DNA of 64,000 nt from Aquarana catesbeiana (taxonomy: Eukaryota > Chordata > Amphibia > Anura > Ranidae): the NCBI RefSeq assembly GCF_042186555.1, contig NC_133325.1, forward strand, positions 294,458,609-294,522,608, in the 5' to 3' direction. A model generated the notes under the pieces. It was not told the DNA's origin. It saw only the letters and a program-made list of their open reading frames with translations, and ran no database searches. This document shows, piece after piece, positions 1 to 10,849 of the stretch (the stretch's first letter is position 1; every line of letters starts with the position of its first letter). Made by a program: the position numbers and the translations under genes.

Positions 1-770
1 AAGCACCCTCCCAATGTTGAGGGCATGTGGCCTGGTATGGTTCAGGAGGGGGGGGGGCACTCTCTCGTCCTCCGCTCTTTTCCTGCGGCCTACCAGGTTG
101 CGTGCTTGGATAAGGGTCTGGTATGGATTTTTGGTGTGACCCCACGCCATTTTTTTTTTTTTTGGCGTGGGTTTCCCCTTAAAATCCATACCAGACCTGA
201 AGGGCCTGGTATGGAATTTAGGGGGACCCCCACGTCATTTTTTTTTTTTTTTTTAATTTTGGTTCGGGGTTTCCCTGTGGGGAATTCCCATGCCGTTTTT
301 ATCAATGAACTTTTATGTGTATTGTCGGACCGGCAATTCATTAATAGCCGCGAGTAGTTTTAAATGACTTTTTTTCCTTTTTGAAATGTCATTTTGCTGT
401 CAGACTGTTCTAAACACGTGAAACATGCGCCCCTTTACAGGCATACTATAGACACCCCCCCAGGTACGAAATTTAAAGGGATATTACACTTTTATTGTTT
501 CACTTTAAGCATTATTAAAATCACTGCTCCTGAAAAAACGTCCGTTTTTAAAACTTTTTTTTGCATTAATCCATGTCCCCTGGGGCAGGACCCAGGTCCC
601 CAAACACTTTTTATGACAATAACTTGCATATAAGCCTTTAAAATTATCACTCTTGATTATTCATATTCGTGTCCCATAGACTTTAACGGTGTTCGCGTGT
701 TTGAACAAATTTTTGTTCCCGTTCGCATGTTCTGGTGCGAACCGAACAGGGGGGTGTTCGGCTCATCCCT
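1..770. repeat. Interspersed repeat with internal palindrome, left end outside window
   Basis: The word CTGGTATGGA recurs several times. The segment at about 116-205 folds on itself: a GGTATGGATTTTTGG arm, a CCACGCCA arm, a T-run, then the inverse of both ending in AATCCATACCAGAC. A second GGTATGGAATTTAGG unit follows with its own T-run. The right part (660-770) is a run of GTTCG/CGAAC words ending near GGCTCATCCC. There is no coding potential: the small open frames cross the T-runs. It resembles a common frog dispersed repeat, but I cannot name the family. The left boundary is not in the window. Confidence 0.5.
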
Positions 771-2620
771 ACTAGAGGAGGATTCAGTCAGCATGAGGTG
801 GAGGAAGAGATCAGACCTGAGGGTCATTCCTCTGCTCTCCTCCTGCCTGGACTCATAGAACCAACCTGAGTAAAGGTAACCAATCCAATTTAACGTGTCA
901 TATTGTGCTTTATTTACCTTTGTTAAGTGTGCCTCTGCTCTTGGGGACATTCTCAGGTTTGGAATCCCCTGAAAGCAGCTTGAATATAGGATTGAGAGCT
1001 ATATTGCTCTTAAATCTCAGTTATTGCTCTCTAGTTGATTACTTGAATGTATACTGTTACTGTCTGTTATTCTTGCACAGAAATATTGCAATAAAGACAA
1101 TTTTTGTGTTTTATCATAACGTGTGTGTTTCTCATTTGTCATTGCACTTACACTATTGCCAGGTGTACCAGAGGGGGCTGAGACTGTTATTAGGGTTGAG
1201 AGGCAGAGTAACGGACTGAACAAACAAAAGCTCCTTCGGGGGTATCGCTACATTTATTATCGGTAGGGAAGGGGTGAACAAGCTTATTTTGCCAGGTGAA
1301 GGGGCACCGTACCCTTGAAAGCTTGTTCATCTTTCCTTGCTGGCAGGAAGGTTGAGCCGTTCTTGTTGCACAGTTGGTGCTCCATCTTTGTTTTTGTTTT
1401 GTTTTTTGCTGGTGTGGTTTATCAGTGATGTTGTCGGTGCACCTCGCATCCATTCTGCCAGTTTTGCATGCTGCATTCTACATTCGATTTTCTGCCAATT
1501 TCTGGCCTATTGTGAAAAAGGGAGAGGGCAAGGATAAGAGCTGTCCCTTTTTGCCTGCATTGGCCAAATACCCTTATTCACAAATCTGCCAAAGTTTGTT
1601 CCCCATCACAGTTTGGCTGCTATGAGATCAGCTTTTCCCAGCATTTCTGGAATATGTTAACATGAAAGACTCCTTCTATAATCTTAAAATAGATTTCCTG
1701 TACAAATGTAGTAACATATTAATTATTAAATGTCTCAGTTCTCCTGGGTTTAGACAAGACTCCCTTTCATTTACCCACAGGCTACACTACCTTGCTCTGT
1801 TGTCATGGTAACCTCCGTTCACACACTTACTATTCTACTGGCTATGGCTTGGATGTCATAGCGGTTATATCTTAATCATTTATTGTACTTGGATATCAAA
1901 CAATGACGTGGTGTTGGTGGTGAGAAGACATACACAGCAGTGTGGTGGGGCAGCAGAGAAAAATGGCTGCCACAAGAGTTTAATACATATTTTAGTGCTT
2001 AAGATTCAGAATATCTATGTGGGAAGTGTGAGATGGAAGCTTTATTTTTTTATTTTTCCCCTTTTCTCAGTCCATATAATTCATGAGCAGTAAACTGTGC
2101 TCATTCAGCTTCACTGCAAGTACCATCCATGTCCTGGAGCTGGTTTGCAGCACAGAAGTCAGAGATGGCATCTACAGTTTCTTGCAATATTATTGTGTTG
2201 GTGATGATTTGAATCCAGAGACAAAGTTCACAATATGTGATACCAAATGAAACCTAGAGAAGCCAGATGTGGCTGGAGATGAATGTCTAACCGAAAACAG
2301 TCCAGGGTCAAACCAGAGCAGCTATTGGACAAAAGAGGTTATTGTCCAATTACCGTGCTGGTGTACAGAAATGATAGTTAAACTTGTTACCAGTTAGGAC
2401 CAATGCATGCCAGCCACAGAGCCACGTATGTGTGTGTGTAGGCTGGTCCGGTAGAGTATTCAGAAAGCTGGCTTCGGCTAGATTTAGTAAAAATATGTAT
2501 AGTACAAATTTAGTCTATTTCATGATAACTTTCAGGCAAACAGATAAATATACATACAAAATCCATACTGTATATGGGAGGTGTTTTCCCTGTCCATTCA
2601 TTCCTGATACATGCACAGCC
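771..2620. other. No gene recognised; LTR-like poly(A) context near 1090
   Basis: No frame in this stretch gave a recognisable product. An AATAAA lies at 1090-1095, followed by a T/G-rich stretch. A segment ending GGGTATCGCTACA near 1247 has an LTR-like flavour, comparable with the stretch ending GGTAGCGCTACA near 15674. No matching 5' boundary or target duplication was found, so this is only a hint. From about 1250 to 2620 I see nothing beyond ordinary AT-rich sequence. Confidence 0.25.
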
Positions 2621-2821
2621 CTATAATACAGCACAATCCGTTTGAAGACCTGATTTTTTTCTGCTGTAGTTGAATATTACTTCTAGGTCTTGTCTATGCC
2701 AGCATTGTAATTGTGATGCTAAAGAATTATTGAGCTCATCCCTTTTGTCAGCATGTTTATTGTTCGCACAGGAGCATTGTGGAGTCAAATCACCAACAGG
2801 TTCGGCTTGCGATATTTGCTT

Positions 2822-2934
<113 letters not shown>

Positions 2935-3031
2935 GCAATTAAAAAAAGACATTTTTAGAAGTAAAATCTAGAATTGTAAATTCAGGAAATAAGTGATGTA
3001 AATACCACATAAAAATGTAGAGACATCATTA

Positions 3032-3417
3032 AGACCCATTTCACACTGAGGAGTTTTTCAAGCGATTTTGCATTAAACAAAGGCGCCTAAAAAGCTCACA
3101 AAAACTGCTTCCCATTAAAATCAATGGATGTTTTCACACTGGGGCGGTGCACTGGCGGGGAGGTGAAAAAAATTCTGCAAACAGCATCTTTGGAGTGCTA
3201 AAAAAAAGCGCCTCAAAAGCGCCCCTCTCCATTGAAATGAATTTCCCATTCCCATTCCTATTCAAAAGCGCCTCAAAATGGTTCTTGCAGCAGGTTTTTT
3301 ATTTATTTTTTGAGTCACGTGAGCTTCAAAAATGCACACTGCTAACTCCTCAAAAGCGCCACAAAAGTGCTCAGCGTTTTATAGGCAGTTTTCAAGAGCC
3401 TCAGTGTGAAAGGGGTC
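3032..3417. mobile_element. MITE with TTTCACACTG termini
   Basis: The left end reads AGACCCATTTCACACTGAGG and the right end CCTCAGTGTGAAAGGGGTC, a terminal inverted repeat of about 19 bp, with TA just before the left end. The interior carries repeated AAAGCGCC words, giving many small stem-loops. Related ends occur at 38446, 48591, 49737 and 62011. There is no transposase, so the element is non-autonomous. Confidence 0.75.
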
Positions 3418-3592
3418 ACCAAGGCTACATTCACATGGACATTTGTATCTGACAGCAGCTAAATGCCAGTAATCTGTACTTGAACAAGTTGAAACAATGT
3501 ATCAGTATGGAAATGTTCTGCCCTGAACTCAGGTATGTAACTAATTTGTATCATTGCACCAGAGAGATCATTCTGTTAATAAAGGCACACTA

Positions 3593-3951
3593 ATGGCCTG
3601 TACACACGATCCGAAAATTGGACGACAGATCATCCGTTTTTTGGGGGTTTTTTTGCATGCTAGTCACATATCGAAAATGGAGAGGTTACTAAAGTTACGA
3701 AAATTCTCATACAAAAGAATAAAAAATAGAAAGTGATGTCATGTGTTGTAGTGTATTTCTATTGTACTTTCGGATGACAAATGTGCTGATTAAACAAAAA
3801 TTGTACAATCTGGTATCATACGAGTACATTTTTTGTGTTTGTCCAGTCGGATAATATCGAATAATCAGCTCTGTACTAACGATCTGCTTATCGTACGATC
3901 GCTTAGAAAGCGATATTTTTCATTTGATTTTCGGATCTTGTGTACGGGCCC
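3593..3951. mobile_element. MITE with GTACACA...GATCCGAAAAT ends
   Basis: The left terminus (GGCCTGTACACACGATCCG) is matched inversely by the right terminus (CGGATCTTGTGTACGGGCC). TA sits on both sides (3591-3592 and 3952-3953), consistent with a TA target duplication. The interior is AT-rich and non-coding. The right TA is also the left flank of the next element. Confidence 0.75.
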
Positions 3952-3953
3952 TA

Positions 3954-4646
3954 AGGCTAGGTTCACACTTGTGCGGGTGGTTGTGAGTGTAGGACAGTGT
4001 GTAAATCGCACCTGTTTCCACACCTGTAACCATCCGCTGCTCCTTTGCAGATGAATGGGGCTGACACTCATTCTGAATGGCACCCCTACAAATCTCTAAA
4101 ACACTGCAGCTCTTCAGTTGCGGGAATCGCTTGGTACCATATGATTTTTCCCTCTGGTTGTTTTTTTTAAAAAAGGTGTAGGAACCTTTCTCCTCCATGA
4201 AATGCAGGCACAGCAGCCCGTTGACATGAATCTGCTGCTGAGCCAATGCAGATGGAGCTCACAGAGCCGCTTAGGTGTAAATGTAGCCATTCACACCAGA
4301 GTGTTTTGTAGCTTGAAGCTCAAAGCTCCAAAATGTTCAACGGGCCCAAACTCATTTGTGGCTGGATGCTTGTCAAAAAAGAGCCTTTTGAGGCAGAATT
4401 GGACATTTTTGGCCTGTAGACTTCAATTGAAATGCCTGAAACTGCTTGATTCTAGTGTTTTCATACATTTCTTTTTTTTTTTTTTTTAGCCTACAATATT
4501 ACATGATTTCCCCTCTTGGGTGCTTTCCATTGGTTAAAACAAAAACCCACGAATCTTAAATACACATGTAAAATCTTGTAATACACTTCTAAAATGCTCA
4601 AATAAAAATGCCTTAAAATAGCTCTGCTCAAGTGTGAATGCAGCCT
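3954..4646. mobile_element. MITE-like repeat with TTCACACTTG ends
   Basis: It starts AGGCTAGGTTCACACTTG and ends CAAGTGTGAATGCAGCCT followed by TA, an imperfect terminal inverted repeat. A second internal junction (GTAGCCATTCACACC, near 4285) suggests two related units joined together. No coding capacity was recognised. Confidence 0.6.
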
Positions 4647-4829
4647 TAGTTTTCATAGGTTTTCATAATTTTGCAATATTTCTTTTGGAATTCATTTACA
4701 GAACTATTTTCTTCTGGTGCATTGTTAGCCTGTGAAAAAATAAATTGTGAAAAATAGTAAAAAATAAAACTAAATAGAAGTGCTAAATATAGCATGTTTT
4801 TTAGTGAATTGACTACTTAAGAGATCAAG

Positions 4830-6123
4830 TACTGTATATACACCCTCACATTTTTGTACATATTTTATTATATCTTTTCATGTGACAACACTGAAGAAAT
4901 GACACTTTGCTACAACGTAAGGTAGTGAGTGGTACAGCTTGTATAACAGTGTAAATTTGCTGTCCCCTCAAAATAACTCAACACGCAGCCATTAATGTCT
5001 AAATCGCTGGCAAAAAAGTGAGTACACCCCTAAGTGAAAATGTCCAAATTGGGCCCAATTAGGCATTTTCCCTCCCCGGTGTCATGTGACTCGTTAGTGT
5101 TGCAAGGTCTGAGGTATGCATGGGAAGCAGGTGTGTTTTAAATTTGGTGTTATTGTTCTCTCTCTCTCATACTGGTCACTGGAAGGTCAACATGGCACCT
5201 CATGGCAAGGAACTCTCTGAGGATCTGAAAAAAAAGAATTGTTTGATGGCCTAGGCTATAAGAAGATTGCCAAGACCCTGAAACTGAGCTGCAACACGGT
5301 GGTCAAGACCACTGGAATCCTGTCCTGTGGTCTGATGAGACCAAGATAAACTTATTTGGTTTATATGGTGTCAAGCATGTGTGGTGGCAACCAGGTGAGG
5401 AGTACATAGACAAGTGTGTCTTGCCCACAGTCAAGCATGGTGGTGGGAGTGTCATGGTCTGGGGCTGCATTAGTGCTGCTGGCACTGGGGAGCTACATTT
5501 CACTGAGAGAACCATGAATGCCAACATGTACTGTGGCATACTGAAGCAGAGCATGATCATCTCCCTTCGGAGACTGGCATGGCAGTATTCCAACATGATA
5601 ATGACCCCAAACACACCTCCAAGACAACCACTGCCTTGCTTAAGAAGCTGAGGGTAAAGGTGATGGACTGGCCAAGCATGTCTCCGGACCTAAACCCTAT
5701 TAAGTATCTGTGGTGCATCCTCAAACAGAAGGTGGAGGAGTACAAGGTCTCTAACATCCACCAGCTCTGTGATGTCGTCATGGAGGAGTGGAAGAGGACT
5801 CCAATGGCAACCTGTGAAGCTCTGGTGAACTCCATACCCAAGAAGGTTAAGGCAGTGCTGGAAAATAATGGTGGCCACACAAAATATTGACACTTTGGGC
5901 CCACTAAGACATTTTCACTTAGTTGCCAGGCACTTTGTTGCCAGGGGTTTAGACATTAATGGCTGTGTGTAGAGTTATTTTGAGGGGACAGCAAATTTAC
6001 ACCGTTATACAAGCTGTACACTCACTACTTTACATTGTAGCAAAGTGACATTTCTTCAGCGTTGTCACATGAAAAGTTATAATAAAACATGTACAAAAAT
6101 GTGAGGTTTGTACTCACTTTTTT
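4830..6123 (+). mobile_element. Tc1-like transposon family 1, copy A (internally deleted)
   Basis: The left end (TACACCCTCACATTTTTGTA) and right end (TACAAAAATGTGAGG) are the eroded terminal inverted repeats of a Tc1-like element. The same ends are complete in copy B (9276-10807). Subterminal blocks such as CCTAAGTGAAAATGTCC are also shared with copy B. About 290 bp of the transposase gene is missing near 5310 relative to copy B. The element is inactive and the outermost terminal bases have diverged. Confidence 0.9.
5192..5890 (+). pseudogene. Tc1-like transposase remnant, family 1 copy A
   Basis: It would encode the cut-and-paste DDE transposase of the Tc1/mariner superfamily. The ATG lies in an ATGGCACCTCATGGCAAGG context shared with copy B. 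After about 40 codons of the N-terminal DNA-binding part, an internal deletion joins directly to the catalytic domain at about 5310. The WSDETK-type first Asp block and the FQHDNDPKHT second Asp block are present. The third catalytic position reads NPIKYLW, so the usual Glu is Lys. A frameshift lies near 5578. The C-terminus GGHTKY and stop are preserved. Confidence 0.9.
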
Positions 6124-6124
6124 G

Positions 6125-6158
6125 AAACAAACAAACACACACACACACAAACACACTA
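6125..6158. repeat. (CA)n-rich spacer
   Basis: A short ACACAC tract separates two Tc1-type elements. Confidence 0.7.
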
Positions 6159-6499
6159 TATTAACAAAAGTATAGGGACGCCTGCCTTTATACGCACATG
6201 AGCTTTAATGGCATCCCAGTCTTAGTCCGTAGGGTCCATTAAGACATGGATGAGCAAGTTTGGGATAGAAGAACTTGACTGGCCTGCACAGAGTCCTGAC
6301 CTCAACCCGATAGAACATTTTTGGGATGAATTAGAGCGGAGACTGCGAGCCAGGTCTTCTCGTTCAACATCAGTGGACAGCCTTACCAGAAGAGTTGAAG
6401 TTGTTATAGCTGCAAAGGGTGGGTCAACTCAGTATTGAACCCTACGGACTAAGACAGGGATGCCATTAAAGTTTATGTGTGTAAAGGCAGGCGTCCCAC
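6159..6499 (+). mobile_element. Tc1-like transposon family 2, short deletion derivative
   Basis: Both ends are present as a long inverted repeat of roughly 80 bp. The left side contains AGGGACGCCTGCCTTTA and CATCCCAGTCTTAGTCC; the right side carries their inverses, GGACTAAGACAGGGATG and AAAGGCAGGCGTCCC. Only the last part of the transposase remains between them, so this is a MITE-like derivative of the family also found at 25958 and 56913. Confidence 0.85.
6250..6438 (+). pseudogene. C-terminal transposase fragment, Tc1 family 2
   Basis: About 62 residues of the C-terminal end of a Tc1-like DDE transposase. FGIEELDWPAQSPDLNPIEH is readable, including the catalytic Glu in NPIEH. A deletion after the SRSTSVD region joins to SLTRRVEVVIAAKGG and the terminal TQY stop. 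The first two catalytic Asp residues and the DNA-binding domain are absent. Confidence 0.85.
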
Positions 6500-6500
6500 T

Positions 6501-6513
6501 GTGTGTGTGTATG

Positions 6514-6556
<43 letters not shown>

Positions 6557-6590
6557 ATGTATATAATATTTTATATATATATATATTTAT
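6501..6590. repeat. Compound GT/TA microsatellite
   Basis: Alternating GT and TA blocks lie directly against the right end of the family 2 derivative and extend to the left end of the family 3 Tc1 element. Confidence 0.85.
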
Positions 6591-6793
6591 ATTATCTGTA
6601 TTGGCACCAGAAAAATCGTTGTAAGGAAAAAGGTTTAGGCATTTTTATGTTTATTTCTTTTGTATGTATTGGTATGACACAAAAAAGCGAAGGGGGAAAA
6701 AAAAACAAAATCTGACACATTCCACACAAACACATAAACCTCAAAAATGGACTGGACAAAATTATTGCTAACTTTTAAAAATTTGAAGAAATA

Positions 6794-7480
6794 CCGTATT
6801 TATCGGCATATAACATGCACCCATTTACCCTGAAAATCGAGGGTAAACCATGCCTGCCTGTTATACGCCGATATCTGTTTTTTTTTTACCAACAGGGCGC
6901 GGGGATCAGGCGGTGCCCCGCGTGCCACCTTTTGGGAGGGTGTCAGGCCGGCCGCCCCGCCTCTCCTGGCCGTGGGACAGCGCTGCCAGTAAACTCTAAA
7001 ATTCAGAAAACATTATTGCCAGCCCTTTGTCATATACCGATCCTCTTGTGTAACTCTCAATGTAAATCTAAGCCTTTGAATCCCGTAATTAATGCTGCTC
7101 ATTGTGGCTGCTTTCCTCCTCCCACTCTGTCTCCTCATGTGTAGCTTTTGCTTGGAGGAGGAGAGCGGTCACATGACCGTCAATGAAAAAGAGGAGAGCA
7201 GTCACATGACTGGGTCCACGAGAGAGAGCGGCATTAATGAAGGTATTTAGAAGCTTTGATTTACAATGAGTGACACAGGAGGAGCAGTGTATGAGAAAGG
7301 GCTGACAGTGTGAAGTTTTCTCAACTTTAGAGTATGCTGGCAGCGCTGTCCCAGCGCTGGGAGTGCATGGGGGGGGTCTTTATAATTAAAGGGGTCTGTG
7401 TGTTGTACAGGGGTCTGTGTACTATGCAGGGGGTCCATGTTTTTTTTTTTCCTGAAACTTCCCTCTTCCCATAAATACAG
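6794..7480. mobile_element. MITE nested in Tc1 family 3 (CCGTATTTATCGGC end)
   Basis: The left end CCGTATTTATCGGCATATAA is preceded by TA (6792-6793). The right end CATAAATACAG is followed by TA (7481-7482). The right terminus is degraded but still inverse-complementary to ATTTATCGG-type sequence. The ends cut the 5' region of the Tc1 element: GACTGGACAAAATTATT lies before it and CCAAGTTTGTGATGCTCC after it. The interior is GC-rich and non-coding. Confidence 0.7.
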
Positions 7481-7641
7481 TAATTGCATTCCAAGTTTGT
7501 GATGCTCCTGTAATTTGTAATTAAACTCACCTGTATCAATTAACAGGTACTGACAGTATAGATATCACGCCGGCAACCAGTTAAAATGGTGAAAAATTGA
7601 CTCAACCTTTCTGTTGTGTGTCTCTGTGTGCCACATGGAGC

Positions 7642-8625
7642 ATGGAGAAGAGAAAGAGCAGTAATAATTGTCTGAGGATATGAGAACAAAAATTATGGAA
7701 AAGCATGGACAATCTCAAGGTTACAATTCCATCTCCAGAGATCTTAATGTTCCTGTCTCCACTGTGCGCAACATTGTCAAGAAGTTTACAGCCCATGGCA
7801 CTGTAGCTAATCTCCCTGGACGTGGGTGAAAGAGAAAAATTGATCAAAGATTGCGATGAAGGATTGTTCGAATGGTGGATAAAGAACCTTGATCAACTTC
7901 CAGACAAATTCAAGCTGACCTTCAGGCACAGGGTACAACTGTGTTAGCTCGCACTATACCTTGCCATCTGAATGAAAAGGGAAGCTATGGTAGGAGACCC
8001 AGGAAGGCCCCACTGCTGACACAAAAGCATAAAAAAGACAGATTTGAGTTTGCCAAAACTTACCTGAGGAAGCCAAAATCCTTTTGGGAGAATGTGCTGT
8101 GGACAGACGAATTAAAATTGCAGCTTTTTGCTAAAGCCATCATTCTACTGTTTTCAGAAACTGAGGCCTTTAAAGAAAATAATACAGTCAAACATGGTGG
8201 AGGTTCACTGATGTTTTGGGGTTGCTTTGCTGCTTTAGGCACTGGGTATCTTGACCGTGTGCATGGCATTATGAAATCTGAAGACTACCAAAGAATTCTG
8301 GGGTGCAATGTAGGGCCTAGTGTCAGAAAGTTGGGTCTCCATCCGAGGTAATGGGTCTTACAGCAGGACAGTGACCCAAAGCACACGTCAAAAAGCACCC
8401 AGAAATGGTTTAAGACAAAGCTCTGGAGAGTACAGAACTGGCCAGAAATGAGTCCAGATCTAAATCTCATAGAGCACCTGTGGAGAGATCTCAAAACAGC
8501 AGTTGGGAAAAGGAACCGTTCCAATCAGAGAGACCTGGAGCTTTGGTAATAAAAAGTGGTCCAAAATTCCATTAGAGAGGTGTAAGAAACTCACTGATGG
8601 TTACAGGAAGCGGTTCATTTCAGCC
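7642..8625 (+). pseudogene. Tc1-like transposase remnant, family 3
   Basis: A decayed DDE transposase. From the start, reading across frames, the N-terminal helix-turn-helix part (VSTVRNIVKKFTAHGTVANL) and the linker LPGRG are readable. The catalytic core follows with LWTDE (first Asp), KHGGGSLMFWGC, LQQDSDPKHTSK (second Asp; Asn to Ser in the DND motif) and SPDLNLIEHLW (Glu kept; Pro to Leu). Stops occur near 7676, 7830 and 7890, and there are frameshifts near 8130 and 8350. The C-terminal end is truncated near 8625. The expected length is about 340 codons. Confidence 0.88.
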
Positions 8626-8789
8626 ATTTTTTCCATTTATGGAGTTTTGTTTGTATTGGTAGGACACCAAAAAGTGGAGAAATAAAAAGCCAAATCTGAC
8701 ACATTCCACAAAAAAAAAAAAAAAAAAAAAAAAAAAACATAAGAATGCCTAAACATTTGTATTTGCAAATAAATATATATAATATATAT

Positions 8790-9185
8790 TTTGTAGAGTC
8801 AGCCTGGAGAGGGTTAATAAAACAGGGCAAGCACTTGTCTCTTTCAGGCCTACTTATTAGGCAGCTGGTCAGAAAGGCTGGAAGGAATGGCTGTGTTGCT
8901 ATCAAAGCTGAAGAGAGCTTGATGCTGGAAGGACACCTGTTGCCTCTGACTGGATCCTGCTGGGTGAGCTTGCCTGAACTGGAACTTTGCTATGTGGTAT
9001 GTTGTGGCTGGGATGCTGAGCATGATTTAAAAGGACTGTCTTATACTGCTAAGAAGAGTTTGTGTGTTGTTTCAACTGCCTATAAGGAAAAAAACTGTCA
9101 ATTTTCTGTTGCTTTTTGCAGAATAAAGACTTTTAAGTTGACTAAACTACCTCACAGCTGGCTGTTCACCCCTCTGATCCCTTAC
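8790..9185 (+). other. Possible solo LTR or other repeat with AATAAA
   Basis: This segment between the family 3 Tc1 and the (TA)n tract carries AATAAA at 9122-9127 and no readable domain. The forward frame across it runs into the TA repeat and is not credible. A solo LTR is possible, but no TG...CA ends or 5-bp duplication could be fixed. Confidence 0.25.
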
Positions 9186-9192
9186 TATATAC

Positions 9193-9198
<6 letters not shown>

Positions 9199-9258
<60 letters not shown>
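9199..9258. repeat. (TA)n microsatellite
   Basis: About 60 bp of uninterrupted alternating TA, ending 16 bp before the left target duplication of the family 1 Tc1 copy. Tc1 elements target TA, so TA-rich DNA is an easy landing site. Confidence 0.95.
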
Positions 9259-9262
<4 letters not shown>

Positions 9263-9275
9263 CTGTTACAGTATA

Positions 9276-10807
9276 CAGTATCTCACAAAAGTGAGTACAC
9301 CCCTCACATTTTTGTAAATATTTTATTATATCTTTTCATGTGACAACACTGAAGAAATGACACTTTGCTACAATGTAAAGTAGTGAGTGTACAGCCTGTA
9401 TAACAGTGTCAATTTGCTGTCCCCTCAAAATAACTCAACACACAGCCAATAATGTCTAAACCACTGGCAACAAAAGTGAGTACACCCCTAAGTGAAAATG
9501 TCCACATTGGACCCAAAGTGTTAATATTTTGTGTGGCCACCATTATTTTCCAGCACTGCCTTAACCCTCTTGGGCATGGAGTTCACCAGAGCTTCACATG
9601 TTGCCACTGGAGTCCTCTTCCACTCCTCCATGACAATATCACGGAGCTGGTGGATGTTAGAGACCTTGAGCTCCTCCACCTTCCAGTTGAGGATGTCCCA
9701 CAGATGCTCAATAGGATTTAGGTTTGGAGATATGCTTGGCTAGTTCATCACCTTTACCCTCAGCTTTTTTAGCAAGGCAGTGGTCATCTTGGAGGTATGT
9801 TTGGGGTCATTATGTTGGAATACTGCCCTGCAGCCCAGTCTCCGATGGGAGGGGATCATGCTCTGCTTCAGTATGTCACAGCACATGTTGGCATTCATGG
9901 TTCCCCCAATGAACTGTAGCTCCCCAGTGCTGGCAGCACTCATGCAGCCCCAGACCATGACACTCCCACCACCATGCTTGACTGTAGGCAAGACACACTT
10001 GTCTTTGTACTCCTCACCTGGTTGCCGCCACACACGCTTGACACCATCTGAACCAAATAAGGTTATCTTGGTCTCATCAGACCACAGGACATGGTTCCGG
10101 TAATCCATGTCCTTAGTCTGCTTGTCGTCAGCAAACTGTTTGCGGGCTTTCTTGTGGATCATCCTTTAGAAGAGGCTTCCTTCTGGGACGACAGCCATGC
10201 AAACTAATTTGATGCAGTGTTGATGGTCTGAGCACTGACAATCTGACCCCCCACCCCTTCAACCTCTGCAGCAATGCTGGCAGCACTCATACGTCTATTT
10301 TCCAAAGACAACCTCTGGATATGACGCTGAGCATGTGCACTCAACTTCTTTGGTCGACCATGGCGAGGCCTGTTCTGAGTGGAACCTGTCCTGTTAAACT
10401 GCTGTATGGTCTTGGCAATCTTCTTATAGCCTAGGCCATCTTTATGTAGAGCAATAATTATTTTTCAGATCCTCAGAGAGTTCTTTGCCATGAGGTGCCA
10501 TGTTGAACTTTCAGTGACCAGTATGAGAGAGTGAGAGCCACATGACACCGGGGAGGGAAAATGGCTAATTGGCCCCAATATGGACATTTTCACTTAGGGA
10601 TGTACTCACTTTTGTTGCCAGAGGTTTAGACATTAATGGCTGTGTGTTGAGTTATTTTGAGGGGACAGCAAATTTACACTGTTATACAAGCTGTACACTC
10701 ACTACTTTACATTGTAGCAAAGTGTCATTTCTTCAGTGTTGTCACATGAAAAATATGTAAAATATTTACAAAAATGTGAGGCATGCAATCTCTTTTGTGA
10801 GATACTG
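9276..10807 (-). mobile_element. Tc1-like transposon family 1, copy B, structurally complete
   Basis: A 1532-bp element with both terminal inverted repeats. The left end reads CAGTATCTCACAAAAGTGAG and the right end CTCTTTTGTGAGATACTG. TA target duplications lie at 9274-9275 and 10808-10809. Inner subterminal blocks (CACATTTTTGTAAATATTTT and its inverse) are also paired. The transposase runs on the reverse strand. It is the best-preserved DNA transposon in the window, but its gene is dead. Confidence 0.93.
9521..10501 (-). pseudogene. Tc1-like transposase, family 1 copy B, inactivated
   Basis: Start to stop spans about 327 codons, close to the usual Tc1 length of about 340. The longest intact piece begins MIHKKARKQFAD and includes LWSDETK (first catalytic Asp) and KHGGGSVMVWGC. 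The second catalytic block reads FQHNDPKHTSK where copy A reads FQHDNDPKHT: one codon, an Asp, is missing in frame. At 9740-9742 a Trp codon has become TAG, before the preserved NPIEHLW third block. Another stop precedes the MIHKK segment near 10167. Confidence 0.92.
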
Positions 10808-10819
10808 TAATATATAATT

Positions 10820-10846
10820 TTGTGTGTGTGTGTGTGTGTATATAAT
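10820..10846. repeat. (TG)n microsatellite
   Basis: About 20 bp of TG followed by TATATAATA, 12 bp beyond the right target duplication of the Tc1 copy. Confidence 0.85.
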
Positions 10847-10849
10847 ATG

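Larger units (their letters stand above)
6590..8765 (+). mobile_element. Tc1-like transposon family 3, interrupted by a MITE
   Basis: The 5' part (about 6590-6791) carries the typical ATGGACTGGACAAAATTATT and CTGACACATTCCACA blocks. It resumes after the MITE at 6794-7480 with the 5' untranslated stretch and the transposase. Blocks near 8645-8710 (TTGTATTGGTAGGACACC, CTGACACATTCCACA) match 6655-6720 in direct orientation, and GAATGCCTAAAC near 8742 is the inverse of GTTTAGGCAT near 6635. A 28-bp A-run (8710-8737) lies within the right end. Outer boundaries are uncertain by tens of bases. Confidence 0.8.

Noticed and set aside
5557..5904. Reverse-strand frame opposite the Tc1 transposase
   Set aside because: Antisense shadow of the transposase; no independent motif.
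8745..9317. 190-codon forward frame
   Set aside because: Its C-terminal part is the (TA)n tract read as Tyr-Ile repeats, and the rest has no domain.
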